Origin: Anas platyrhynchos
Lineage: Eukaryota > Chordata > Aves > Anseriformes > Anatidae
Reading direction: 5' to 3'
Length of the DNA: 64,000 nt
NCBI RefSeq assembly: GCF_047663525.1
Contig: NC_092592.1
Location: 23,394,501-23,458,500, forward strand
Part shown: in pieces, positions 20,667-32,455 of the stretch
How positions within the stretch are numbered: position 1 is the stretch's first letter
How the letters are laid out: each line of letters opens with the position of its first letter
Notes under the pieces: model-generated
Databases searched by the model: none
What the model was told of the DNA's origin: nothing
The model's input: only the letters and a program-made list of their open reading frames with translations
Position numbers and translations under genes: made by a program

Positions 20667-23600
20667 CTGTGCTTAAGGTCTTCATTGTGCCCACCAGGAG
20701 GCGTTGTTACAGCTTATCTTAACCAAGCCTTTCTTCCCAAACAAACTTGTGACACTTCGGAAAGCAGACAAGGAATTATGGCAATATGAAGTATATTCAC
20801 CATATAATAGCACAGACACCTTTGTTTTTCGGGGGCGAAAGTATCCAAGGTGGTAGAAGCGTTTAAATGTTTTTGTTTTCCTCAGAAGGGGCTTTACTTT
20901 TCCAACATGGTTTTCACACAGGTTTTCAAGGCACAATTTCCTCCCTCTCCAAAACAGATTTGATAAACGATTCCCACTTCAATATAAGGACTTCCAAAAG
21001 AATGATGATTGCTCCATTTCAAACCTCCTGGGACAGAAACAAATGCTGTGCTTCCAGCAGTTGAGTCCCCCACTGCCTTTCCAGCCCACTGTCATTCATT
21101 ACTCTTTAAGAAGCCCTGACAGCATCCTGCATCTGCACAAGCAAGTGTCCGGCTGCCACCTAGGACAGAGTAGCTCTGCAGGCCCCACCAGCTGAGCACT
21201 GCTCAGCACTGGGAGTTTGGGGTTAAATTCAGACCCGGAGCTGTTGGGCAGCTGGGGTTTGTAGCAAGTGACATCCCAGCAGTGGGAGGTTTCCATAGAG
21301 TAACAAGAAGCCTCAGGGTGGTTTCGCTTAGCTCACCTTTGCAAAACTGGGGCTTGTTTGTGGACACTTCATTTAATGCAATTGCTCCTATGCACTTTTT
21401 TGTTTGTTTGGGCCCCATTCACTGGATCCCTAAATACCCTGCTCTTCAGGACCCACTCATTCACTCCATGGGGGAGTAAGTGCTAAATCCACCTAGGGAT
21501 GTGTTAGTTGCCCACATATACTTTTTGCTAACATGAAAATGCAACTTTCCAAAGGTGCAATGCAAGACTAAACACAAAGCTGAAATGGCAGAGCTGTCCA
21601 AAGGCCTAGAAAAAAATATATAAAACCAATTAAATCATATTAATATTAATCATATTCTGCACTTACACTGTATTTTCATGCACTGCATGGAACACCTGGA
21701 GCAGAGCATTAGCACAGACAGGATTCATCAGAGTGCTCTATCCAAGCTTGCATCCATCAGTGCTCAGTGGGCTGGTGGGAAAGCACCACGTTATCCTGGC
21801 AAATTGTTCACAGATTTCTGAGGTGTCTGTGCCTACTGCTGCACTGTGCTATGCCAGCCTACCCTGTATGGAGAACAGCCTGAACATTATCATCCCTTAA
21901 TAAAACAATCTTTAACTGTACTTCTAAATGTACTTCTGGAGCATGGTAGTGGTAAATGCTTTGAGTGCAGACAACTGAAGTCAAACAATTTTAATATGTT
22001 ATATTTGAAATATGCATGAAAAATAGAAGAAATTGATACACATACTATTCGTATATATATAAAAATACATTATGACCCTGTGGGTGTACTCCTGATCTAA
22101 TTCAAATTTGTGAACAGCAGCCTGTGTTGCTTTCCCTTCTGAGGCACAGAATGGAATAGGACACCAATAGCAAACATCAACTATACCGCAAGTGATTAAC
22201 AAAATTACTAGCATAGCATTAATAAAACTTATCTGGACTCTGATCAATTTGCTAGTGAACAGAATACAGTTTTATACAGCATCAAACAGAAAAGATTTGC
22301 ACTTCAGAATGTGAAGTTCCTCCATCTCTAACAGTTTCACTTTGGAAATGTAGAAGCATCTTGTTAATTAATAAACCATCACATCAGTAATTTACTGCCA
22401 TGAGCTACATTCAGTCTCTAGGTTCAACAAGTCAGCCAGCTGTAGTACATCCCTAGCACAAGTAAGAGGAAATCATCAGCAAATCACAGCCGCTGCTGTC
22501 TGGCCAGCCAGGACAAGTGACTCGATCAGCTCTCCAGTTAGTATAAATGAGTAATTTGCACCACCTGAAGATATGTCTCCTGGATCCAAAAAGGGACAGG
22601 CTTGCCATTGCAGTATGCAGGATGAGCATCTTGTCTGCCGAGATCTTCTTTAGGTAGAGCATCTGGGGTGGGAGTTTCTCAGTCATCTGCTCGCAAAAAT
22701 TAATTTTTTCAGCAACTAGTGATTTTGCAGGAGGAAGAGACTCTGCATTTGGAAAAACAAGAGCTTCTCCTCCCAGTTTCCTGGGCTGCCTTTGGACTTC
22801 TTCCAACTAATGAAGCTAGAGCAGGTTTGTCTACCAGCACACCTAGTCTCCTGGTACAGATTCACTCCTTTTCAGATGGCTGAGCAGCCACAGCAACTCT
22901 TCCATCCACCCAGAAAAGATCAGCTGGAGGATCATACCGGGAATGTCAATGTTTAGAAATTCATCCTTTAGAGATTTCCAAGGGAAAGAAAAAAAAAGAA
23001 AAATGAAAAACAAACAAACAAACAAAAAAAAAACAGCAGCCACCTCAAAATTTTGCTGTAGGAGGACGAGGAAAGTAGCTCTAAAACCACATTTGAAATG
23101 AAGTTGCAATGTATGTACAAGATTCAGGCGTGCTGTAAAAATTAAAGCTGCTTCAGAGATGCTTTCAGCATTAATCACAGCTTCCTGGCGGATTTTATAA
23201 CAAATAGCTTTGGCATTTGACAAAGAGTTTAATGAACACTGATAAATGGAGAGGTTTCTCAGTGGCATGTGTTACTCCATTGAAACAATTGACTGGAACA
23301 CCAAAAAAATTATTTCATTAATACGATTTTTGAAATAATTTAAACATTATTGTTCAGCTTTGGTGACTGATTACTTTGTATTTTTCTTTTCATTATATCC
23401 AATTACGTTTTTTGAGATTACCTTTGGAGTCAACATATTTCCTTAGAAATAAATCTGTCGACACTTGTATCTACCAACTCTCTTCACTTTCAGTCTAGCT
23501 TTGTTCTATTACTGCATTAACTTTCTATTCTGTGTGTAGATTTTAGCCTACCAAAACCTGACATAAAAATCTAACGGAGATGCCTTGTTTCACAGAAGTA

Positions 23601-23679
23601 GCATCTTCAGCATTGCAACACGATGCAGCCCCCTCTGTCTCAGTCATGGCTGCACAGCGCTGAATTTTGACAGTGCTTG
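20667..23679. other. Interval between CR1 and the SLC16A12 stop codon; includes the SLC16A12 3' UTR
   Basis: No separate gene is recognised. It carries the older segment copy at 20765-21106. The stretch next to 23679 must hold the SLC16A12 3' UTR on the - strand. A TTTAAT at about 23226-23231 (ATTAAA on -) is one possible poly(A) signal, but the 3' end was not fixed. Confidence 0.6.
20765..21106. repeat. Older diverged duplicated segment, member A' (right copy)
   Basis: This is the recent-duplication copy of 3441-3782 and the diverged partner of 9927-10277. Confidence 0.8.
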
Positions 23680-23942
23680 TCATCTGTTGCTATAGCTGCT
23701 TGTATCCACAGACAAAAGTTCAGCATCCTTTTGGTCTAATTCTCCGGTGACAGAGTAAGCTATTGCTCCATTTGTCCAGATGTGATGTTTGCTGTGGGTG
23801 TCATTGGTGAGTGACCTTAAACGCGTTCTTTTGATTTTCTTTGCCAGTCTCGCAAAACACAGTAACGTTGAACTAAATATCATAGAAAATCCACACAGGA
23901 GGAATGACGCGGTGTAACTGCCTGTTGTATCCACAAGCCAAC
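23680..23942 (-). CDS. SLC16A12: SLC16A12 terminal coding exon (residues 400-485)
   Basis: 263 bp of coding sequence after the acceptor cttcctacag, ending in TGA at 23680-23682. It encodes the last helix ([19 protein letters not shown]) and a basic cytosolic tail. An identical copy is the orphan exon at 6356-6618. This one is joined to the rest of the gene. Confidence 0.92.
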
Positions 23943-26900
23943 CTGTAGGAAGACAAGTCATTTTTTTTTTTCAGTCTTGACAGAATTCTTGTAATTTGCC
24001 AAGTCCTGTGATCACAGACAAACGCCATCAAACAAGACAGGTTTACATTGCCATCACTATACCTTTACCTCCCGGGGCTGGGGGAAATTTGTCCACAACA
24101 TCAGCAGGCAGATAATTTTATTATGTGCCTTTGTTTGGAAGTCAAACCCATGAGAAAAAGCACAGCAGTCATCACCACGATACTGCACAGACATCTTTCA
24201 ACCATGTGGATTTAACTGGAAGTCTTTAGACATGCTTAGAAGAGCCACAGGATTAAATACAGTGTATATGAGATCCTCTGACTGAAGCTAGTGAGCTACG
24301 CCCTAGGCTCGCGCATCACTTCAAAGTATTCCTTTTTGCAGTATCTTTTGCTACAGAAAATTAAATTAAAAGCCTCAGAAATAGAGTCCAATTGGAAATT
24401 GATGTGAATAGCAGAGATGTACAAGACATATTTATACATTTGAAAAAGATTTCTGACCTTCTATAATATTCAAAACTGTGTCAAGATCTTTCTAAAGAAT
24501 AACAGGAGTACAGCTTTCATCATTACTTCACTGCAATGAAACTGATAGGGGAAAAGATGGTTTGATACCACAGGGATGAGTTTGTGAGTTTGTGACCAAC
24601 AGTAGTGAAGCTGACTCACCCACTGTTCAAAGCAGTTCAGAGATAAAAAGATTAAGTCCTCTATATCAAAAAAAATAAAAAAAAACAACAACTTGCAATG
24701 AATCTCTTTAGCTATCATTTTCAAAACTGTATGATTTCAGAGAAATCTTTTCTTCCATCTACTTACACAATTTCTAACCTATGTGAAGTGATAATGTAAC
24801 AGCTCTTAGAAACCCAATTTCGTAGTGTTTTTGTCTGTTCTTTGTTTTGTTTTGTTTTTTAATTTCAGCTTACTCTATATGTAGAAATCATTCTATCAAG
24901 ACAGAGCTTAAGTGGATCTCAAGTCTTATGAAGGTCTGCATGTATTGCTTCTCTGCTCAGGGGCTACCTTCCCATTCAGCGTGTATTTCCTATCCTTTCC
25001 TATTACATCCCACCAAAGCCCACCTGCATTTCTTCCTGGGAATCCAAAAAGGAGATGACAAGGCACTTTGCACCTTTATCCCACCAGTCCAATAAACACA
25101 CCAGAGGAATATCATTTTGACCAATTCAAAGGGAAAAATGGGGACTGTTACTAATATACTCAAAATGCTGAAAAACCTATAGCTTGAAAATTAGAGTAAA
25201 TACTGTACCACAGCTTTTAGTCACTAGCGACAGAGAAACAAGCTGCAGGAAAGCAGCCCAGAGCCAGGGGCCAGGCCCTCTCCACCTGGACACCACAGGG
25301 TGCATGCCTGTGCTTCACCCTTCAGTGCACAGTTCCACAGAAAGAGAATGCTCTGTCAGAGGGTAAAACATGAGATGCTCAAAAGCTTCCAGGAAAAAGA
25401 AAAAAAAAAAAAGATTTTTTCAAATAAATCTTCCATCAAATTGTAAAATGGTAATTGAAAGTGACATTAAAATGTTTACTATCACATTGATATCTATTTT
25501 TGTTCAAGCTCTAGACTAAATGCCAGACTATTTTGCTTTGGTCAACAGTTGAAATCAAAGTAATGATGAGATTATAGGAAAGTCATTTGTGAACTGACCT
25601 GCAACAGGCGGGCTCACTAGATACGGTATGGCATGCAGAAAATACACAACACCCAGTGCTGAAGATAAGGAAGAAGTTCCCACAACATCTGCCGTCACAA
25701 CAGGGATCAGCGTTACATAGGCTCCATCAAAGTAGCCAAAGGTAAAGGAGAAAGGCACAAGCAAGGGGAAGGTCTGGAGAACTGGCAAGAAAAGGCAGCA
25801 GAGGCCATCCATTCCCACAGCAAAGAGGTAGCAAAAGTGCCGATGCTTCTTCAGACACCTGCAAATTCAAAACAGGAAAGGATATCACTGGACACAGCAT
25901 CGCAGTCACTGTGCAGCACTTCAGTCTCTCTTTCATGTTGCTCAAATTTAAGTCCAACTTATTACTCCATCTTCAAGATGAGCTTAAAAGCTCAACCAGT
26001 GAGGTGCTTGGCTGACGAAAGATACCCTGCTACAGTTGCAGAAACACCTGGAGAGCAGCACCCCACACTATTCTCAGGGCTGCCCCTAGCGAGGCTGCCA
26101 GGATTTTGCAGCCCTCTGAAGTCTCAGTGTTCAAAGCAGTATTTCAGGGGCTTTCCAGCCCAAAAAGGTCCTCTCAGTATTAAAAGGTGCTCTCAGTATT
26201 ATGCAAAAAATGCTACAGTACATCTCTCTCAGCTTCACATTGGCCCTTAAACACTGTTAGTTTAGCCAAGTGAGATGGCAATTCCTCTCTCCCTGCCCCA
26301 CAAAACCAATGACTGATTTTTCCTACAAACTGAGTAAGCACAAATAATAATGTGCTTCTTAGAACCAAAACATCTCTTAGTTTAGCCAGATGCTGCACAC
26401 AGATGTCTCGAATGGCTGAGTTAATAAAGCATGGTGAGTTCTCTTATACTGGGAGATGTATAACAGTTTTAGGTCAGCCCTGAAGTACATGCCTGACAGT
26501 GGTAGGCATGTACTTGGTCCTTTTCCATCACTTCTGCATCCCTCCAGCAGCACAAAAGAGATGGAAAGGCACAAGTAGCATCATGCTCTAGGGATTAGGT
26601 ACAGAAGTTCATGCTTGATATACCTTAGGAAAGAGGTTACATTTCCATGGTCAAATGGAAGAGCTTTGAGCTTTTCAGAAACACATCGTTTCTTGGGGTT
26701 GGGCGGGGTCCAGTAGATGCCAATGAACTCCAAAGAGACAAAACCATTAAACAGCAAGCATTTCTGAAAGTTTGTTCATTGGTTTTCTAGAAACGTTACA
26801 GGTGCTACAGACAACATCCATGTTACCTTTTATATGCATTACACCCCATTTGCATCTAGCCTCCCACTGGCTAAAGCTTGCATTTCCTTAGCCGCACGCC

Positions 26901-29900
26901 ATTACCTTCTGTCTGTTAGCCATCCAAAGGTGATGTTACCAATGATATCAACGACACCAAGTATGGACATGAGGAAGGCAGCCTGGTGATGGCTCACTCC
27001 AACACTCAAGGCATAAGGCACTAAGTAGACAAAGAGAGGGCTGCAGCCATACGCCATAAATAAGACCGACACTGCTAGCACCATGAAGCCTGGCATCAGC
27101 AAAAAGTCATATTCCTTCCATGAACAGTAGCATAAACACTCGTGCGACCATGCTTTGATTAAAGGTGAACAGATGGACATTCGTTTTAAGTCTTGTTTCT
27201 GTACTTCAGGGACATACTCCTGTTCAAGAAGCCCCGGAGCAGTTTTACGGTCCTCCTTAAGGGCGATGGGCCGCATCAAGGCACCACAGACACAGAGGTT
27301 TAGAACAAAACCTCCCAGGATGAGTAATGCCCCACGCCAGGAAAACTGCTCAATTAGGAGTTGGACCACAGGGGCCAGGATGAAGGTACCAATTCCGCTT
27401 CCAGACATGGCTATTCCATAAGCCAATGCTTTCCTCTTGTTGAAATATTTGCCCACCATTGCGATGGCTGGGGAATAACAGAGTGCAAACCCAAGTCCTG
27501 GAAGAGAAAGCACAGTGCAGATGGCTTAATTCTGAGCACAAACATATGGAACACATTAAATTAAACCACACAGCCTACTTCCATCAGCACGAATGAATAG
27601 GAAGCTCTTCCTGACATGCAGCCCAGTCATAGTGTGAAAAGAAACCAGGATGATTCCCTTCTTCCACCATCAGGGTCACTGACTCGACAAATCTAATGGA
27701 TCATTATAAATCTATGATAACAAGGCTCAGACAGGAGCGACGGGGTGCATTTAATAATGAGAACAAGGACTATCAATGAACATCAGAAAAATAGCATGTC
27801 AGTTTTTTCTGGATACCAGATGAGGTCTCCTGGATACCACGTGAGGTCTCATCCCAGAGCCCACACAGACACCAGTGTGGGGCACACTGGTCTGGTGAGG
27901 CAATGCTTTGTGTTTCAGTCTGGTGCAAACCCAGCTATTCATTTTCAGGTCTCAAAGGCAGCACAAGGAGTTAGACTCTGTCACTGATATCCTGCACTAA
28001 ACGTGTTTTAGTCAGCTAAACTAACTCAATGCAGCAGCTGGTTGGAGTCCTGAGCATTTGTAAATCTCTTTGTACAAGTAAGGAGGGGAAAAAAGCCTCA
28101 GAAGAAAAAGCCATGCCCAAGTCAGCAGACAAATAAAATCCATCTCTTGGAAAAGACTGTGGTCTCTGCTACAGAAACCAGAGCAATTTTAACCATCAAT
28201 TACTCGCTCCAATACTAAACATGCACTTCTGAATCAGACACTGAAACGTGTTACTGACTAGGGTTTTGGAACACATCCTACGTTCTGGTTAAAAGGGTCC
28301 CCATGGCTTCCGGCAGAACTTGCCAGCCAGGGAGGTAATCATCTGTGCCATAACCGGCTTGCAAGGTTCTCCTCAAAGGCCTCCTCTGTGCTGGGCAAGT
28401 GCTGAGCTAAGTGGATTAGAGGGGGCAAGGGAAGGAGATGGCAGAGCAGCTGTGACAAGCATACTCTATTTCAAATGAGTTGGCAGAGGAAATAGGTCCC
28501 CAAAAGCCAAAAATGTCCAGTGAAAAGTGGAAATGCAAAGTTTGTGACTGAAAATATTTCCATGTCTCTTAGAGTGAGCTCTGCTACCTGTTGTCAGTCC
28601 CCTTTCTCATCTCTGCCTCACTTTTCACAGTTTCAAGTCCTGCATTTTTATGGACCTTTGTCAGTTATGTTCCTGCCTCCTCTCTGGATTGGAGCATCAC
28701 CACTAGCATTTACCGACAGTTATCTCTACATTAATCACTCCCTACAGACTAGAAGTTAACTGCTTGCAGAATGGACTCTTTACAGCCCCATCTATGAAGT
28801 GCAATTGCTTTTCCAACCCAATATTAATTGTGGTTTTCACTAAGGAAGCCTCTGTGGCATTAGGGTTGTATGTGGCACAGCCCTTTTAAGTTACAAGGAA
28901 CCTTTTTATTTGTTATGAACACATTTGTCAACAGATTAACACTGTAATGAAGGAGCTACATGCACTACAACACGGATTTATTTTTTTTTTAAATAAGCTG
29001 TTGGCAGCATGTGAACTGCAGTAATTCCACCATCTCCTTACTAAACAGCAGGGGACCAAGTACAAGGGCTTATATCACCGTGGCTACCAGGTCAGTATTA
29101 ATAATGAAGGAATGTCAGTGTGACTATGGGCACCACTAATGTTCCTCAGTTCACTGCAAACATGGGAAAGTTGGACAGAGCAAAAATATCTGCTATCTAC
29201 ATACCTGAATGCAAATGGAGGAGCTGCTACAGCAATACTATCAGCCAGGGATGTGTTTGCTTTTCAAAGGGAATATAATGCAGATAAAGTGCACAGCTGA
29301 AGTACTACGTATTCACCCAGGGCTACCCTGCCCGCTTAGTTCTTTTGTTTTGATTTAAATTTCATTTTTTAATATGCAAATATTTGGGGGCACTCTAGAA
29401 CCACTACCACAACAAAATCCTCACAAATCACAGGCAAAAGAGAAAATTTTATGTGTATCACTGGTAGCGGAAGTCCTTCTTGAGCTTCCATAATTTCACA
29501 GCTTTTTCCATAGTCTTCTCTCTAACGTTAAAGAGATGCTGTAGCAGCATGCAATATTTGGGCAGTTCACCCATTGACTTCAGCCAGAATCCCTTTTTTC
29601 ACAATGAGGAGAACAAGCCTCAGTATCTCTACTGACCACGGATGTGGCAATATGACATGGAGAAGAGATCACCCCTCTTTAAAGGAAAGGCTGTAATTTT
29701 TTATCATTCCCGTGTTGCTTTCCTGACTAGACCAAAGGAGCTGAGTGCCTCCTACCTGTAAGGACTCCTAATGATAAGTAGAGATGTTCCAGGCTGGCGG
29801 CGAAGGAGCTCAAAATTAGTCCAGTAGATGCAAGCAGCCCTCCTAGCATGATACCAACTTGGCAGGATACATGATTACTTATTAAACTCCCAAGTGGGGC

Positions 29901-31747
29901 TTCAAAGAAACAAATAAAGCTGGTAGTTAATAGCAAGTCCTCGAAAATAGTTCATTGCAACTAACATCAAGGGAAAGGACACAGCAGGAAAGCAGGGGAA
30001 AGCAGTGATCACAGCTACGCAGGGTGGTCTTTCAGCAACCCTTCCTATCAGAATGGTGTGAGAATCAAAAACCTTCTAAAATTATTTTCCCGAAAGTCAG
30101 GATAAAGCTAAAGTTTACAGTAGCTTTTTCAGCAGATCAAAGTCATTATGGGACACAGCTACTCTGAAGTTTTCAGGGTCAAGAGAGGCCACAGCAACAA
30201 CCGGATACAGCCCACGCTGTTCTTTACTCCATTCGTACAACTGCAGAGGCCTTCCCCAACACGCAATCTGCTCTTCAGACTTCAGAAACTTCAGGCGTCC
30301 TTCCTGCAGGCTCTGTGCCAGACTTAGGTGTGAGAGGTCTCCAGAGGACCATCTCCAGAGCCACCAAACCTGTCCGGAACTTCTCCTACAGTGACAGTTC
30401 CCAGGTCACCCTGCCTCTACCAAGGGATGTCATCTCCAGCCCTCTCCCTCTCTGCTACCTGTAATGCCAGGACAAGCTTATCCTCATCTATCTTTTTTCA
30501 AGACATAGCCTGGCTGATGCAGGAGAGTTGCTATGTCTCAATTCGGCTGTGTTCCTAAGCCTTCATGGATATTCTCATGGATTAACCCCTCCATGTCAGG
30601 ATTAAAGCCTGAATTTTCACCTAATTGTATAATTTTGAAGTAAACCCATGAGAAACTTTAGTGCAGCTGCTGAATTGATGCATATTATTCTTAGTAGCAC
30701 AGAAGTTCCTTTTAAGGGAAAAGAATATTTGTAAATACAAGTCTGCTAAAATGATGATGATGTGACATGATTCGAAGGCTAGAAGTACAGACTGTGCTAG
30801 CTCTCAAATATGATTCCAATCAATAGGCAAAAGAAACACATGCTCAGTTAGCAGCTCTCAAACACAACTTGTCCCACTAGACCTTGACAAAAGTACATTT
30901 CTGGAAACTTAGATCATTTGACAAAACAAAACTGTGTTTCTTTTCAGTAGTATGAAGACACTCCCTTCCTGCCCAACTATGCTGAGGGAATTGGCTCAGT
31001 TATACCAGACCCCAGAGAGTCCACAGCAACCATGTTTCCCAGCCTACTCCACTGGCTGACAGGTGTGCCAAAACGAGATGGAACTGAAGAAAAAGCAGTC
31101 ACACTTGTCGTCAAAGTGTAATACACACCACAGAGCATCGTGGCACAGTCGACAATGGAGTGGATCCAAGCTGTTCTGGCATAATCCTGCCCAAAATATG
31201 CCTGGAACTCCACAAAAAAAATTGAGATGCACCTAGGAAAGATAACATGAACAACAGTCTGTTAAACCTGGGATATTTGCCTCACAGAAAGCAGTCTCGT
31301 TCTTCAGCAGTAAAGAGAACCTTCTTGAAGGTCTTCTCCAGCTCCCAGGAAAATTAAATCTGGTTCGTATTGATCCCAGCTGGATGGACATTTTTAAACA
31401 GTTGCAAAAGGGTATTGGAAATGAAGATAATTAATACATGAGACAAAACGTCATATGGCACATGCAAGTTTAGTAGTCCCAACAGTACTTTATATAAAGC
31501 ACTTTGGTTAGTGTGATTCAGCTAGGAAAGAACCCTTGCTTTGCACTGGCAACAATGGAATCACAAAATGGCGCCCAGCTATGATCCTAACAGGGGAATC
31601 AGGCTGATCTACAACCTAATTCAGATAGATTTAACTAATTGAGAGAGATTACACTGTGTCAATGTTTGCATGCCACTTCTGTGCTATTTATCCCAAGATC
31701 CTAGACTTCAGATCCTTAACCTGGCAGTTTTATTAAAAAAAATAATA

Positions 31748-31802
<55 letters not shown>

Positions 31803-32215
31803 GAGGGAAACACTCCATTTATATTATACTGACTGTCCAAGAAGATGCTGTCTCAGTGTCTCTCCCTCCCCAGGGTGCCTGTCTCAGCTTAACATAGCTT
31901 AACATCCATGTTCACAGGGAGTAGGCTCCTCTGTCTCCAGCTGACAGCAAAGCGGCCCAGCAGCAGCTGCGGAAGCCATCTCACCCCAAAGACACACATC
32001 GTGTTTGTGCAAGGCAGTGGCCTATTCCTCTTCTTTCCATTGTTGAGAAATATTTCTGAGGGGAAAAAAGAAAGGGGTAGTGCCGCAACAGGCCGGAGAG
32101 ACATGCAGCAGCCCCTTTACCTCGTCACGGCCCTAGTACAGATGGTGACCAGGAAGCAGCCGGCAACGATCATCCAGCCCCAGCCGCCATCAGGTGGGCC
32201 ACTGCGCGGGGCCAT
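23680..32215 (-). CDS. SLC16A12: SLC16A12, monocarboxylate transporter 12 (six coding exons)
   Basis: Coding exons in - strand order are 32215-32121, 31232-31129, 29899-29756, 27497-26906, 25858-25599 and 23942-23680. They join in phase with GT/AG at every boundary to 485 aa (about 486 in human). This is a 12-helix plasma-membrane transporter of the SLC16 family. Human MCT12 is reported as a creatine transporter in eye and kidney that uses basigin as a chaperone, and is linked to juvenile cataract with glucosuria. Family signatures are DGGWGW before helix 1 (residues 9-14), [13 protein letters not shown] (132 onward) at helix 5 and DRR at 310-312 in helix 8. The long loop at about residues 200-235 is the least conserved part. 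The start was chosen from its strong Kozak context (gcgccATGG) and fit to family length. The last exon lies inside the recent duplication. The frame is intact and the gene should be functional. Confidence 0.93.
23943..25598 (-). other. SLC16A12 intron 5
   Basis: No coding segment was recognised. The breakpoint of the recent duplication (24453/24454) lies inside it. Short A-rich runs occur near 24668 and 25397. Confidence 0.8.
25599..25858 (-). CDS. SLC16A12: SLC16A12 coding exon 5 (residues 313-398)
   Basis: 260 bp. The acceptor is ttttgaatttgcag and the donor GTCAGT. It encodes [20 protein letters not shown] and [15 protein letters not shown], covering helices 9-11. Confidence 0.92.
25859..26905 (-). 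other. SLC16A12 intron 4
   Basis: No gene or recognisable repeat was seen. Confidence 0.75.
26906..27497 (-). CDS. SLC16A12: SLC16A12 coding exon 4 (residues 116-311)
   Basis: 592 bp, the large central exon. The acceptor is ctttctcttccag and the donor GTAATG. It encodes helices 4-8, the SLC16 motif around [11 protein letters not shown], and the cytosolic central loop. Confidence 0.93.
27498..29755 (-). other. SLC16A12 intron 3
   Basis: No gene or recognisable repeat was seen. Only a short T run near 28980 stands out. Confidence 0.75.
29756..29899 (-). CDS. SLC16A12: SLC16A12 coding exon 3 (residues 68-114)
   Basis: 144 bp. The acceptor is gtttctttgaag and the donor GTAGGA. It encodes [20 protein letters not shown] and LGVLT, covering helices 2-4. 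Confidence 0.9.
29900..31128 (-). other. SLC16A12 intron 2
   Basis: No gene or recognised repeat. Confidence 0.75.
31129..31232 (-). CDS. SLC16A12: SLC16A12 coding exon 2 (residues 33-66)
   Basis: 104 bp. The acceptor is ttatctttcctag and the donor GTGTGT. It encodes [20 protein letters not shown] and the start of helix 2. Phase fits both neighbours (completes R32, opens A67). Confidence 0.9.
31233..32120 (-). other. SLC16A12 intron 1 (between first two coding exons)
   Basis: It contains a long (TA)n microsatellite at about 31753-31799 and nothing coding. Confidence 0.8.
31753..31799. repeat. (TA)n microsatellite, about 23 units
   Basis: An uninterrupted TA run inside the SLC16A12 intron. 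It is likely length-polymorphic and able to form cruciforms. Confidence 0.95.
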
Positions 32216-32316
32216 GGCGCTGTGCGGCCACGCTCCTCTTCCCCTCCTCAGGGCTGGGGGCTGGCTCCTCCTGACACTGCTTGCTGGGGTGGCCCAGCCC
32301 GTGGGCTGTTCGCCAT
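32121..32316 (-). CDS. SLC16A12: SLC16A12 first coding exon (5' UTR part plus residues 1-31)
   Basis: In the - sense the exon starts after a strong acceptor (cttcccttttTGCAG) at 32316, has about 100 nt of 5' UTR, the ATG at 32215-32213, and ends in codon AG|G before GTAAAG. It encodes [19 protein letters not shown] and the rest of helix 1. Because an acceptor precedes it, at least one non-coding exon must lie further upstream. An ATG at its first base opens a 22-codon upstream ORF (32316 to 32248). Confidence 0.9.
32248..32316 (-). promoter_or_regulatory. Upstream ORF in the SLC16A12 5' UTR
   Basis: ATG at 32316-32314, the first three bases of the exon, opens 22 codons ending in TGA 32 nt before the main ATG and in another frame. 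It could lower translation of the transporter in transcripts that include this exon. Conservation is untested. Confidence 0.55.
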
Positions 32317-32411
32317 CTGCAAAAAGGGAAGAAAAGAAGGTAGAGAGGGGTCAAGGTACGGAGCTGTGAAATCACACTGTCTGGCTAGGAAGTGCAGCTT
32401 CCTAGTGGTAA

Positions 32412-32455
32412 TTCGTGTCGAGAAGATGATTGATATTAATAAAGTGCTACACTCT
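32412..32455 (+). mobile_element. Short fragment resembling the retroviral env tail at 35853
   Basis: The sequence resembles 35853-35890 (shared cgtgtc, then ttgatattaataaag) and, in one frame, reads IRVEKMIDINK against TRVKKMVDINK. It is probably an older fragment of the same retroviral family. No LTR follows. Confidence 0.45.

Larger units (their letters stand above)
17325..24453 (+). repeat. Right copy of the 7.1-kb near-identical direct duplication
   Basis: This is the partner of 1-7129. Here the SLC16A12 terminal exon is followed, in gene order, by intact intron and the remaining exons, so this copy belongs to the functional gene. To its left the CR1 continues upstream to at least about 16.6 kb; the matching part of the left copy is outside the window. 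In a simple tandem duplication the repeated unit would be 7130-24453, which contains IFIT5. Confidence 0.95.
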
